From Dendrobium chrysotoxum (lineage: Eukaryota > Streptophyta > Magnoliopsida > Asparagales > Orchidaceae): a stretch of DNA of 64,000 nt. The notes beneath the pieces are model-generated. The model was not told the DNA's origin and did not search any database. It worked only from the letters and a program-made list of their open reading frames with translations. Shown here in pieces: positions 22,691 through 34,690 of the stretch (within the stretch, counting starts at the first letter, position 1; each line of letters starts with the position of its first letter). The stretch covers positions 42,743,783 to 42,807,782 of the forward strand of contig CM034301.1 in NCBI GenBank assembly GCA_019925795.1. The letters are read 5' to 3'. A program made the position numbers and the translations under genes.

Positions 22691-24305
22691 GAGAAAATGG
22701 ATAATAAAATTAAATTGGATTTTGCACTTCTTATCATAAATCTCAATGCCACAGAAACAAAATCTATTGGTTATCATACCATCTCCAGTTGGTAAGATAG
22801 TATAAAGAGAAATAGACAGTACAACTGAAGACAAGTGTAATAAATCAAAAAAATGCTCAAAAATAAATGAATGACTAGCTCCAGAATTGAATAACTCATG
22901 ACATTAATGCTCAGAAATATAAATCATACCCATCATAATATCTGGAGTATCACGAGCCTCTTACTAAGTCAAGCTATATACTCATGGTTGAACTGAAATT
23001 GGAGCATAGTACTATTAGACTCTCTCTGACCACTACCAAATGGTTAACCTGCCACAGAACTATATCCACTGCCTCTAATAACATAATTCTCAATAAACGT
23101 ATAAAGTGGAACTATTCTCGATCTACTCACCAGTCTAACAGAACTTTCATATTTGGGCTCAAATCGTTAGTCAAGCCCTATTTATGGACACTTAGTCATC
23201 CTATGTCCAGCATGTCTATATTTAAAATATTGGCCAATCACTTTGTAGCACTAACTGAAGTGACATCTATCACAACTCTAGCACACAGGTGCCCCACTAA
23301 TAGAACTAAAATTGGCTACATTTTCGTTGCTAAAGACTGTTGTATATAATGACTGCCCACCTCTCCTAGAATTTTCAGGTGCAAATATGCTCTTTTTCAT
23401 AAAAAATCCACTACCATAAGTCTCTCAACTAATCCTCTTCCTACTAGTAGTCCACAACTACTAAGTAGCCATCAAATCATTCTCTATCAAACGATCTCTC
23501 TCCATAAGCTTAAAAAAATTAAAAATATGAAATGATATTATTGGTTTTCACAGATTGACTTGAAGTACCAAAAATCTATAGCACTTCTACGTGGGGGTAT
23601 AAATCAATTGTGGAGCATATCTGGCCAAAGTAGTAAACTCGATCTCGTACTGCATAACTATCATGCTCCCTTGAACTAGCCTAAAAAAATTTCCTATATC
23701 TGTTATCGTGCAGAAGGTGGTACAAACTAAGCTTGAAATACATCAAAGAACTCCTCCCAGGTAATTAGAGAATTCAATATCCCTTGAAATTTCTCCTCCT
23801 GCTGGTCCATCCACCAAGGATCTGTCTCACTATCTAATAGAAAGATTGTTAAAGGTACCTTCCTCTTAGAAGAACACTGCATACCATTAAATATCTTCTC
23901 CAATCTCCTTAACAAGTCCTTTGCTGCTTTGGGCTCAACAGTACCCTCGAACCTCGGAGGCTTCAATCTCAAAAATATCTATAGATGTCTATCTACATTA
24001 TCAGATATCACAACAGGAACCCTACTCTGTGCCTTACCCATCATCTAGGCAATCAAACTAGCAAACTGTGAAAATGTATCAAAACCCACTATCAGAGTTA
24101 TACTATATATAGGAGCTGCTTGACTGCTACTCTGCCTGTCTATTATATTTGGGTCAGATGGATCCATAATCACACAGAATATACAATTGAACATATATCT
24201 ACTTGAAACAAATAATAATAAATACCTAGACAGACATAAAACTACCCCACTTAACTTATAAATCAATTTGTATAGCTCTATTTTATGATCCATTACAAAA
24301 TTATT

Positions 24306-24318
24306 ACTCTGATATCGC
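24306..24318 (-). promoter_or_regulatory. Primer-binding-site-like motif of the gypsy element
   Basis: Minus strand reads GATATCAGAGT, a mutated form of the TGGTATCAGAGC PBS. It is about 50 bp from the inferred LTR end rather than adjacent, so either the LTR end or this site is imprecise. Confidence 0.35.
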
Positions 24319-24370
24319 AAAAGCTTGTCAAAACCTAACCCGATCAGGAATACTCCTATCATGTTGAGTT

Positions 24371-26431
24371 GTGACAAGCTAATCCCAAGATCTAGTTTTG
24401 AAATATTTCATATTCTCTTTTAATATTCATTTTAAATAAACTATAGACTACAGAGACACAAAACTATCCAAATACTAAAAAAAAAATCATCCATAAATTT
24501 TTTTTTCATTTCATCAAAATGTATCTATAATGTAGTCTATGGCTACATGTAGAAGCAACAGAACTGAATAGTAAACTTAGGGGTGTCAATTTTTAACACG
24601 ACTCGAAACCCGATCAGGACCCAACCCCAAAAAATTTGAGTTTGGGTTGACCTGTTTTGAAATGGGTCGAGTCCGGGTTCAAATTTTTGACCCATTTAAA
24701 AAATGGGTCAGGTTCATGTTGACCCAATAACCCAGAGTTAACCCATTTTGACCAAAAAAATTGACTCGTCGTGTCATTCCAGTGCTGTCAAGTCCATCAG
24801 GCCATCGCGTCTAGCCGCATCGCCCAGTTTCCGTCGATTCAGGCCACCGTGCAGGACGCTCCGATGCTTCGCCACTCCACCTCGCCATTCCACAGCCTCG
24901 CAGACCGCTCTTCTTGACTTCTCAGTAGCCATAGCCGGCCGCAGACCTGATTTTTTACATAGCTATATCATTACTTTGCTTGACCACACTACTTCTCTTG
25001 ACTGCACTAGGGTTCAATCCGATGTAGGCTGCTCCACCACTTTTCCTTGACCACCATGCTTGATGACTCAACCAGTCAACCTCACCCAGTAGCCAGGCCC
25101 TACGCTACTGCGCCTATGTGAGTCGTGACTCAGCAACTGTGCCCGTGGGTTCGCGGGTCAGGTCGGGTCAATCTGGTAAAATGCACGGGTCAGTTTTGGG
25201 TTGAAAATTTTGACCCATTTAGCAAAATGGGTTGGGTTTGAGTCAACCCGTTTATGCCCAAGTCAACTCGAGTTGGACCCGAACTCGACCCGTTGACTCA
25301 AATTGACACCCGTAAATAAACTTGATATGACTGCTTAAAAATCAAAATGAGAAAATACCTATAAAATCTGATTAATCTTGAACTACTAATCCATAAACTC
25401 CTTCCCCTTTTTAGGGCCTGAAAACTAAAAGTAAAATTATAATGAGCTACAACAACTCAGTAGGCCACACAAACCATTCTAAAAATTTAAAAAAAAATTA
25501 TTAAATATTTTGTCGATTATTTAAAATTAGCTAAATACAATTTAATAAAATATTATACTTAGAAATGTAATACGAGCATAGTAGTTATCAAATTATAAAA
25601 AAAATAATACTAAGCAGACGAATAAATTATAATTCATATCATAGAGCTGTTCGTATCATATTTCTAAGACCTAAACAAAATCTCAGATGTTTCTAGCCCT
25701 TTATGACTCCCTTTTTTGCTTATGGCACCATAACATACACATAAGCACCAGAACATGGCTTATAGCTATTAGAATATGCCTTATAGGCACAAGAGTGTTC
25801 TCTAACAGAGACATAATTTCAAAGGATTCTGACTCCTTAGGACTCCCAGCAGATGTTATTTAATCACATTTGCATATTTTTATCATATTATAACAATTAA
25901 AGTGTAATTGAGCATGTGTCAAAATTGTACAGTTTTTTCTAATGGTAAGCAACAGAAAATCCTATTAGGCAAAAATGCATATTTTCATAAATTAATCAAA
26001 TTACCAGGGATTGTGTAAAATAGTATTTTAAGACTTTTATCATACTACAACACTATCTTTCAGAGTCTAGATAATTTTCTATTCAATAAAAAACTATACA
26101 AATTCCAAAACACCCATTGTGAAATTTTAAAAAAATACTCAAAATATTCGTAATCTCAATCTCTATAACATATAAAAAATTATGCAGTGAAACTTTTATA
26201 GTGTAAAGTTATCCGTATTTTTTGTAAAAACTTCATATTTTTAAAAATTAAGATAAGCGTAATATGACCTACCTTGATTCAGATAACTTTCTAAACTGAG
26301 CCGACGGCTGAAGAAGACCCAAAGCGGCTAAAAAATCCTCTTATTCCTCTCCAAATCCTCTTCTTGCAGCTTTTTTTAATCGATTCAGAAAAGGTCAATC
26401 TAGATGTTAAACCTATAGGTGTCATGTCACA
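24371..26431 (-). repeat. 5' LTR of the gypsy element, interrupted
   Basis: Bounded by TGTGACAAGCTAATCCC (plus-strand left end) and CATGTCACA (right end). Contains CTCAATCTCTATAACATATA and CAAAAATGCATATTTTCATA, matching the solo LTR family at 19436 and 51544. The hAT-like element 24579-25315 splits it. Confidence 0.65.
24579..25315. mobile_element. hAT-like non-autonomous element with GC-rich core
   Basis: 737 bp. Inverted ends GGGGTGTCAATTT and AAATTGACACCC. Flanks GTAAACTT (24571-24578) and ATAAACTT (25316-25323) agree at 7 of 8, fitting the 8-bp duplication of hAT elements. Subterminal GGGTCGAG-, GGGTTGAC- and AACCCG-rich words are repeated in both orientations. The core 24770-24950 is GC-rich and unlike the ends, possibly captured host DNA. 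Confidence 0.7.
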
Positions 26432-27990
26432 GCATGATCAGTTGGTGCCATATAGAAGGTCAAGGTTGAGGTGAGAGTGTGCGCAGTAAGATTTTGTTCA
26501 CTATTATAGGTGTTGGTGTAAAAGAGGCATTACATATGTGGGTTTTCATTACTAGTGTAGAGGCATTGCCATGGTAGGGTATAGGGTATGAAACTCCTTA
26601 AGCAAAAAAGATATAAAACTCTTAAATATCAAGATGCCTTTTGGTGTAATGGTTGGAATTTCATTAAGAAATTTCAAAGTTAAGCTTTTGAGACGTTACA
26701 CCAACGGGACAAAATTATGAAGCCATTAAGTCAAAGCAGACAATATCTTGATAGTTAAGAGTTTGGGCAGTTACAAAATGAAATCAGAGTAATACAGCAG
26801 CTTGAAGATGAGAACTAAGTATCACACAGAACAAAGTGTTACACCATGTGTGCCACCTCTTGAACCTTATATGGATTAAAATGCAATATGGAGGGAGCCA
26901 CCATTTGAACTATAGGGGCCACATCTGGAATCCTATCTGCATGGTAGATGATTCTGGGATAATTATACTGACGAGGATGTCATTTACTTTAGTGGAAATA
27001 ATTGTGAAGCTCCTCAGGTAAAAAGAAACTAAATCTTAAATATTAAGAAGTTACACCAATGAGACAAGACCGTGAGGCTATTAGGCTAAAGTGAACAACT
27101 CGATAATTAAGAGTTTGTACGGTTACATAATGTGGCATTGACATGCAGTGCATATATAATTCATATGAAACTCAAACCCATCAAACAATGACCTACCGTG
27201 AGAGTTCCAAACACCTCAATAAATTAAGTCGGATTTATTTTTCTTCTGATCAAACATTTGATTTGCTCTACACTTCTAATATATCCAAATAAATATCCCC
27301 TCAATTATAAAAACTTTTATTCAAATATCTCAAAATTTTATTAATATTTATGAATGCTTTAACATTTCAAATATATAATTTTACTTGCATATTCTTTTAG
27401 TGTCAAGTATTATTAATAAATCATATTATATATTAATTCTTATAACCATATCATCTTCCATACTTGGTATTAATCTATATAAAATAATTAATAAATAAGT
27501 AAAACTCTAAATTATCTTAATCATGAAAATAAATTTGATTCCACGAAAGGGTTCTTTAAATGTTTAAGAGTTAAATCAAAAGCCTCAATTTTTTTGGGTG
27601 CTAAACTTCTTTATCATTTGATGTGTTGCTTATGATTACAATTTTGCATCAAAATATTTAAAAATAAAAATTATTCAAAAAATACAAAATGATAGAATTT
27701 TATGATGATATTTTTTTCTAGAAGCATACAAACACACGAGATCATCTCACTTAAAAAAATCAGATCAAAGTTCTTAGGATAACAAGCAAGAAAAATATCC
27801 ATAAAAGGAAGAAAACAAAGTGATGAATAAAGTTACAGGTATTTTTGGAATGGTTTAATAATTAACATCTAAAAATAAGGGCCAAATGATATGTCTCAAG
27901 AAATTTCACTTTATCAATGCAAATATTAATGCACTATTTACATTAAAACTTTTTGAGATTAAATTTAGAATAGTTTGAACTCTAAGTTCA
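26432..27990. other. Non-coding segment with two LTR-leader-like copies
   Basis: Two related stretches (26590-26790 and 27005-27140) share a TTACACCAA-GGGACAA or GAGACAAG block, a TTAAGTCAAAGCAGACAA (TTAGGCTAAAGTGAACAA in the second) block and AGAGTTTGGGCAGTTACA (AGAGTTTGTACGGTTACA). These words occur commonly near LTR elements of plants. The rest is AT-rich; no gene is supported. Confidence 0.45.
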
Positions 27991-29457
27991 AAATTAAATC
28001 AGACTAAGTGTTTGTTGACCTCATTTTGTATGTGGTCATTAGAGCCTAATCCAGACTTAAAATTAATTCTGAACTTAAGTCAATCCAAACCTTGATTCAG
28101 TTCAAACCTCAATCAAAATTCAGACTCCAGCCTAGTCCAAGATTCAAACTCTAGTTCAAATCTTGATCCTGCCTTTGATCTAGCTCAAATCACTTTCAAA
28201 TACTTATGATCACTCCAAATGATCGTGAATGATTGAGATGATTCAAATCCAGATATTTAAACCCAAAATCTATACCAAATCCAGATTTCCAAATCCAGAA
28301 TTCAAGGCCAAAGACTTGAGTCCTAAAAGCCTTTTTCAGGGAATTTTTAAATATTTCAAACCCCAATCAAATGACCTCTGATTCATAATCTGTCAGTTGC
28401 ATACTGATGTGATATGTATCTAGAGGTAACCCCCCAAATTTGAGCCCATTTTGGGGTCTCGAACCCCAGAAACCAAATTTAAATCTGAAGGCTGTAAAAC
28501 CTTCAAATATTTACGGACCGTGCCACTGGACCCATTATCTTGGGAAATTTGACCTTGGAGTTTCCCCAAAACCATCTAATCACCTCCAAACCCTTGATAT
28601 TGATGTGTTTAACATTAATCTACATCTTTTTGGACCCACCTCGACCCAGGGTTCGTCCGAGGTCAAAATGACCAAAATGCCCTTTAAAGGGGTTTTTAGA
28701 CTTTTGACCAAAATTTAACATCGTTCAACATTCTTAACCTTTAAAACCCCTCTCAATGAATTTCTTATGATGTTTGAGACCCATTAAAATCAAACCCACT
28801 CCTTGGTTTGACTTGTTTGACCAAGTCAACTATATTTGACCCAATCCATCTTTAACCCAACCATTGATGTTTTCAACATTTGAATCCATCTCAAACCAAT
28901 CTAATGCTTCAAAATCATTTGTTTGGACACTCATGACATGTCCAAAGACTTCCAAGTCAATCCTCCCTAGGTTTGACTTGGTCAACCCATTTGGAGAGGT
29001 CAAAACCCTCTCCAATTTCATGTATTCACTCAAAGTCTCAACACTATGGCCTCATGTCCCTTAATATTGACTCCTACAGCATATTTGACTCCTCCCATGC
29101 ACATCCTAGTCACCATTGACTAGTCAACAAGTCAATGGGTCAAGTTTTGTTGAAATGAGGCCAAGTCATGGGCATTTGACCATGCCACATGGACAACCCT
29201 TTTCTCTCTCCCAAAACCTGCTCCCACCTGCTCAAAAGAGATTGATTTCCCTTCCTAAGAGGCCACAAATCAGCCCCCTAAACCTTGCTTAGGCTTGGTT
29301 TAGCCAAATGAGGGAAAAGAGGTATGGTCCCCCCCTCTTGGCTCAAGACAATCCCCCTCAATCCACCAGCCTTTTCCTAGTCTTGGGCTGCTCATGGGAC
29401 ACTTGGCAAGCATCCAAGGCACCCATGGTGAGATCCAAGCCATCCATTTCAAATCAT

Positions 29458-29491
29458 GAGGGTTAAGTGGGCAAAATTTGCCCTAACCCTC
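29458..29491. other. 15-bp-stem hairpin
   Basis: GAGGGTTA (29458-29465) pairs with TAACCCTC (29484-29491), and GGGCAAA (29469-29475) pairs with TTTGCCC (29477-29483). The two stems stack with a 3-nt bulge and a single unpaired base at the tip. Confidence 0.8.
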
Positions 29492-29960
29492 ATATTGTTC
29501 ATTTCTTGGCCTAAGTCCCAAACTCCAGCATCCCTAAAGCTCTCCAACAGTTTCCTATACCCTCCAGCACTCCCCAAGGCTATTCCAAGGCTTCCCCCAC
29601 CATTTTCACCATTAAAATCACCATTTTAATGGAAAAGGAGAGGAAAAAGAGAGAAACACCTTCTCTCTTCCATATCTCAAGATCCAGCCGTCAAAATCTT
29701 CCAGGGTCTTCTGCAAACTTGAGCGTGGATAAACTATAAGTTCAGAGAGCCCAAGAACATGAAAATCCACCAGGTATATTGTAAGATATCTCTACTTTTA
29801 GTTAAAACTTCAATTTGAAACTGTAGGAATTTTGCAATACATGGAGCCTCCAAACTCCGGGCATTGCAAGATCACATTGCCCTCTAGCTACAGTTCAAAT
29901 TTCGTTGAGTATTTTGAGAGTTATGGACGTTTGAATTTCGTTGACTCTGGTTCAACTAGA

Positions 29961-30230
29961 GCCGTCCGATCGCGCCTGAAGGCGCGATCGTACGGCCCAG
30001 AACTGGCCATCCCAGCCGGATCGACCGCGCGACGGGCCCTGGGTTCGAACCCGTGCCCATCAGACGACCGCGCGGGCGACATAGCTTGATCCTAGCCGTC
30101 GATTTCACGCGCGGTCGATCGGACGGTCGGATCGACCGTCCGACATGTTTATGTGATCCGTCCAGGATCTGACATGTGTCCTGCCACGTGTCGAACGGCG
30201 GCGGGCGGCGCAATCATTGCCGCCGCCGCT
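29961..30230. repeat. GC-rich cluster of palindromes
   Basis: In a strongly AT-rich neighbourhood. GCCGT-C-CGATCGCGCC / TGAA / GGCGCGATCG-T-ACGGC (29961-29996; 15 of 16 pairs). GATCGACCGCGCG (30019-30031) against CGCGCGGTCGATC (30108-30120), 13 of 13. TCGGACGGTCG / GAT / CGACCGTCCGA (30119-30143), 11 of 11. The palindrome GGGTTCGAACCC near 30043. A GGCGGC/GCCGCC pair at 30197-30230. It also contains the G-box CCACGTGTC at about 30184. Confidence 0.85.
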
Positions 30231-31669
30231 TAAATGCTAATTTGAGTCAAATTAACTCAAAAATGTCCAGAAACTTCTAAAATTCACAGAAAATTCATCT
30301 TTCCACCAAATTTGATATTTTTGGGCTCGTTGGAAAGGTAATTAAGTGTAGAATTTATTAAAATTAAAATCAAGATGTTTGAGCTCTAGATTGTGGTAAA
30401 ATTGCAATTTTCTTATTTTAGTTTTTCTCAATTTTCTTGCAATTCAGGGGTCAAATGGATCCCAAATTATGGTGGAATGCTTTTAAGCATCCTAGGCATG
30501 TTCCATATTTTTTTAGGGTCAAATGCTCAATATTTTTCTGTGATGTGGATTTTTAAGGTATTGGGTCCATTTTGGACCCAAAACTTTGAAAATTCATAAC
30601 TCCTTTCCTGTGTAGAATTAGGCTGCATGTTTTGTGCTGTGTGTCTGCATTTGGGTCAGGATTAGTCACACCAAATTTCAAGCCTATTTGAACAATAGAA
30701 ATACCTAGGAAAAATATTTAAGGAAAAGTCTAGAAAACTTAGAAAATTTCTAGGGGATTGTACACATACCCAATAGGGGTGAAATTTGAACACAGTAAAC
30801 TTAGTGACATAATAAGCCTTAGGTTCAAATTTCACTGAGTTTTGAGATCATTAGGTCAGAAAATTAATTACCCAAAGTTTCAGCCCATTTGAGGACCCAG
30901 AAAATTCAAAAAAATACAATAAATCCAAATTAAGTCCAAAAATTATAAATAATACCACAAATTTTCCAGAATGTAGTCCTCGACCTAGGAAAAATAAAAG
31001 CCCGTTGACTTGGCTCCTAATTTAACTTTAATTTGACTTTTAACGAAAATCAACAATTAATTATATTAATTAATTAAAAATTATTAAAAATCCAAAATAA
31101 TTTCCAAACACTTGAAAACACTCCCATGGGTCATTCCTGACCTTTGAGAGTGATTCCATGCAATTTGAGATGAGTTTGGATCAAAATGATCAAAACCTTC
31201 ATAATTAAGCAATTTTAAAAATTCAAATAATTAAGGAAACTTTAAAAATTCATAACTAATTACAGAAAAATCTAAATTGAGCAAACTTAGTGTCAATCAA
31301 CTCCAATTAAGGTCTAGTATTTTCTAAAAATATCAAACCTCTAAAATCTGGTCAAAGTCAAAAAGTCAACTTTTGGTCAACCGTAGTTCAAATCTAGGCC
31401 CGAACTTCGAAAAATCATAACTTTTCATAGAAAACTCCAAATTGAGTGTGCTAACACTCTAACAACTCATCGTAAGGTCTAATATTTATTAAAAATTTGA
31501 AACTTATAAAATGAGATTTAATTTGAAAAGTCAACATTTGGACCCCCTTAATTAACATAATTAAATAATTCCAATAATTTCCAAAAATCCAATAATTCAT
31601 AAAAATTCTAGAAAACTTTAATTTGATTAATAAAATACTCAACCAACACTCAAATGCAGAACAGACACT

Positions 31670-31941
31670 CCAAAGATGAAGTTTATTGGATGGACTACTC
31701 CGGGCTGCGGAGCTAAGTGTCCTAAGGAGGCCTGTTTCCTCGAGCCTCGTGGCACAACGCCACGAATGGATTCAATGGAGTGTTAAACATTAAAATTAAG
31801 TTACTTTTAATTACTTAACCAAGTTAAAACCTTTAATTCAACTACATCAGCAAGGTTTTTAGGATGGACTACTTCGGGCTGCGGGGCTAAGTGTCCTAAG
31901 GAGGCCTGGTTCCTCGAGCCTGGTGGCACAACGCCACGAAC
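31670..31941. repeat. Duplicated 80-95 bp module
   Basis: Copy 1 (31670-31766) and copy 2 (31861-31941) share GGATGGACTACT-CGGGCTGCGG, CTAAGTGTCCTAAGGAGGCC and TGGCACAACGCCACGAA, offset by 174 bp. Each holds a stem GTGGC/GCCAC, extended to TCGTGGC/GCCACGA in copy 1. Confidence 0.8.
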
Positions 31942-32556
31942 CTGTTGATGGAAAACATAAACTAATTTAACTTTTAAAATCAGTGATTAACTAAATTAAT
32001 TAATTTTAATTGATCCTTAATTTTCAACAAACTAAATCACCTTAATCAACCCCGATTGCTACTGGGTAACCCAGGCCTACGAGGCTATTAACTTAGCCCC
32101 AAGGAAGGTAAAATAAACTTCACGGACTCAGTGAGCAATAAAGGTAGTAATCATTTAACAATTAAAATGCATTTAAATTAAGCTTTAATACATTAATATT
32201 TAAACTCAAACATAAAGCCCTCCTTTAGCTTTTAACAAACCCAAACATTAAACAACTTCAACAAATTACCCAACTTAGGATCTACCACAGCCACACGACC
32301 TTCTACACACACTTTAGATGGTTTGTTAGGACAACCAACTCTAGATTCAGGCTAGGCCGGTGTTTACTTTTCTGCTGTGTGTCATTTTTTTTGAGTTTTC
32401 ATTGCATGTTGTGATTGAAATTGATTGATGTGTTTGTTTATTTTTACTGCACTCTGTGGATTGATGTGATGGGCGATTAGATTACCCTTATGTTAGGAAT
32501 GATCTGGATGCTCACTGGATTTTCTGCAGGTGGCCACGCTCGTGCAGGGCAATAAA

Positions 32557-32613
32557 GGGGGCTAAATAAATCATAAATATAAATGCTATAGGTGCTTCAG
32601 CTGCTTAGCCCCC
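32557..32613. other. 9-bp inverted repeat followed by an A-rich run
   Basis: GGGGGCTAA (32557-32565) pairs perfectly with TTAGCCCCC (32605-32613). AAATAAAAAAAAAA follows, which could be a tail of a retroposed sequence. Confidence 0.6.
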
Positions 32614-33418
32614 AAATAAAAAAAAAAGAGCATGGTCAAGTGTGTTTACTTTTTCTACGCACATATATAACTGCTTGGGATGTGTTTTAATATTTAAATG
32701 CTTAGGATAACTTTACAGGAGAGTCTAAAATTTTTATTTTTACATTCATGTAATTCATTTGAGTGTTGAGTTGTGAAAGTGTACATTTGAGTTGGGATAC
32801 AAAGTTCCAAAGATTGGATTCCAAAGAGGAAAGGATACCCCTTCGGGGGATAGTCCTTATCCATTTGGAGCTCCAAATTTGGATTATTTTACTACCCAAA
32901 GTGGAAAGAGTAACCTTCCCCTCAAGAGAAGAGTTCTCTTTTCCCTTTGGGTATCCGATCACGAAGAATCCAAGGAGCTCGAGGAAGAGAAGACCGAGAA
33001 GTTGAAGACATAGAATATCCCACTCAAAGTCACTTGCGTCTGTATTAGGATTAGAATCTGGGTTGTTGTTAGTGGTGCCCGGCCACTTTTAATTTATGTA
33101 AATCTAGGTTGTAATAAGCAAGGCGATTTGCATATAGATATTTACTTAATTAATTTGATTATTTAATGTGTAGTAATTTAATTTGATTGTGTATAGGATT
33201 GCCTGTTTTTCCTAGTTCTTTGGCGCTTGCATGTCATTTTTTTTTGTTTTAGCCTGGACTTCGTTAGGCTCTTTAAGGACTAAAAATATTTTTACTCGTA
33301 ACTAATATTTAAAATTTTAAGATTTAAACAACATAGGAACTTAACGACTTAGGGAATAGCCAGAATCATCCGGGGTCGCATGCATATTACTACATCTCTC
33401 TCCCCCTTGCTATAAGAC

Positions 33419-34574
33419 ACTTCCCCGCCTACGAGTAGAGTTCAGATAATCTGACCTATGAGGATGAGGTGCTGGATCTGGGGAAGTCTAATCTTTTTAA
33501 AAAATTATTATTTTATAAGCCTTTTTTTAAATCTCATGCATACTTGATTGGGTAATTTGAATCAGCATGTATCGCATTAGAAACTAATTAAATTAAAATT
33601 TTAATTACATTTTAGTCTAAGCATTCCACCTGATATAAGTCAAGGGGTCAATTAGGAATCTGCTCTAGATGTCGACCCCAACTTCTTAAACCAATCTTAA
33701 ATAACGTCCCTGATCACTCTGCATCAAAAGACCGGACTCATGGTTTTGAAGCATTTAGGTGGTTTAGCTGGCTCCCCAATCCAGGCCGGGGTAAGTCCAG
33801 GTTTTGCACTGCATTAGCTAGGTTCGGACTACTGTATTCCAGTGTCCAAATTTAGAGTAAGGATCCAGGGCTGATTTCTTTTTGAGTCATAAGACCCAAC
33901 CTCCGGGAATGTAATCCCAAATTTCTAATAAAATATTCAACTCAAATTAAAGTATCTCTCAATCTAAAATTTAAAGCCCAACATTTAGCTTAGGTTGGGA
34001 CGCTTCTGAACTATTTCAGAATCCTAAAGTGTCCCCTACCATTTCTCTTTTGACTCTAAATAACTGCTCAAACTTGATCCACTCCCTATTTAAGTTCCAA
34101 ACTCACCTCTTTGGTATCACTCATAGAAATCTCTAAACAAAATTTCTGCCATTATTTTAATCGAAAGTTTTCGTAGGGGACTCCGGTCTCCCACGATGTA
34201 ATTAACTATGAGGGCTTGCGCTCGTAGGAGATTTAGAACCCACAGCTGATTTTTAAAATTGATTTTCAAAATTCAATTAGTCTTCATTGGAAAAATTAAA
34301 TCACTAATGATTGTTATCGTTATGTTCGAACGATTATTTGCAAATGATATCTTCTCCCTTCAAGGAGATATATCTTTTATTAAAATGAATTCGAATATAA
34401 AATTAACGATCGCTCCTCTTGATTATTGTAACTCGATATTTGATTGAACCTTATTTTGACCCTTTAGGGGCCATATGAAGTTCTCTCTTAAATCTGGTTA
34501 CGATATTCAAGACAGAATTTATAATTCTAAATCTAAACCCCATTTTGAAATTTTATTTCCACCTCCCGAGGTGG
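33419..34574. repeat. Series of short stem-loops
   Basis: ACTTCCCC/GGGGAAGT (33419-33426 and 33480-33487); GGGGTC/GACCCC (33644-33649 and 33674-33679); GGGAC/GTCCC (33997-34001 and 34031-34035) enclosing TTCTGAA/CTAT/TTCAGAA (34004-34021); TCGT-GGGA-type pair at 34171-34195; CCACCT/CCCG/AGGTGG (34559-34574). Confidence 0.65.
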
Positions 34575-34690
34575 TATAATATTTTTGATGGGATGTTTGA
34601 TTTTAGAATCAAATTTTAATTTTAATTCTGAATTCTCCAAAGAAGACTAAAATTTTTAAAACCCACTTTCAAACAACCACAACGGTGTTT

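Larger units (their letters stand above)
16436..24167 (-). pseudogene. Gypsy gag-pol polyprotein remnants
   Basis: Starts at the ATG of MDPSDPNIID (24167). Gag: LKPPRFEGTVEPKAAKDLLR and TDPWWMDQQEEKFQG (23970-23730). Zinc knuckle remnant ending HAGHRMTKCP (about 23190-23255). Protease FNSGASHSFI (about 22880), where the catalytic Asp of DSG has become Asn. RT with [24 protein letters not shown], then MKIDLRFEYYQVKVRE (19137-18664). RNase [21 protein letters not shown] (18346-18128). Integrase EILHEAYYSGYTIHP and YEALYGRKYMTPW (17797-16872). Tail KLSPRYAEPF, then MFHVSLLRKW, then a chromodomain-like TGRETTWKK. Many stops and frameshifts; not functional. Confidence 0.85.
16265..26431 (-). mobile_element. 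Decayed Ty3/gypsy retrotransposon (Tekay/Del-like chromovirus), nested insertions
   Basis: Minus-strand element with 5' LTR at 24371-26431, gag-pol remnants from 24167 down to about 16436, and a truncated 3' LTR at 16265-16365 matching the 5' LTR start (AATCCTCTTCTTGCA, GGTCAATC-AGATG). Domain order gag, knuckle, protease, RT, RNase H, integrase and the chromodomain-like tail are typical of Tekay/Del. It is interrupted by hAT-like elements at 19403 and 24579. Confidence 0.8.
27991..34690. other. Anonymous non-coding block, probably retrotransposon-derived, dense in short hairpins
   Basis: No protein domain was recognised in any frame. The block contains degenerate repeats of TCAAATCCAGATT (28060-28310), a GC-rich palindromic cluster (29961-30230), a duplicated module (31670-31941) and many perfect short stem-loops. 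Text-like stretches such as AAAATTCATAACT and CAAATTGAG resemble the long LTRs or untranslated parts of plant LTR elements, but no LTR pair, PBS or target duplication could be found. Confidence 0.45.

Noticed and set aside
30034..30060. tRNA gene suggested by CTGGGTTCGAACCCGTG
   Set aside because: Only the T-arm-like palindrome is present; no acceptor stem, D arm or anticodon arm at proper spacing.
29832..30213. Open frames on both strands across the GC-rich palindrome cluster
   Set aside because: The frames are mirror images forced by the palindromes and low stop-codon content of GC-rich DNA; no protein pattern.
32763..33013. Overlapping open frames at 32763-33013 read as a possible gag fragment
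   Set aside because: The longer plausible frame starts without ATG right after a stop and shows no zinc knuckle or gag pattern.
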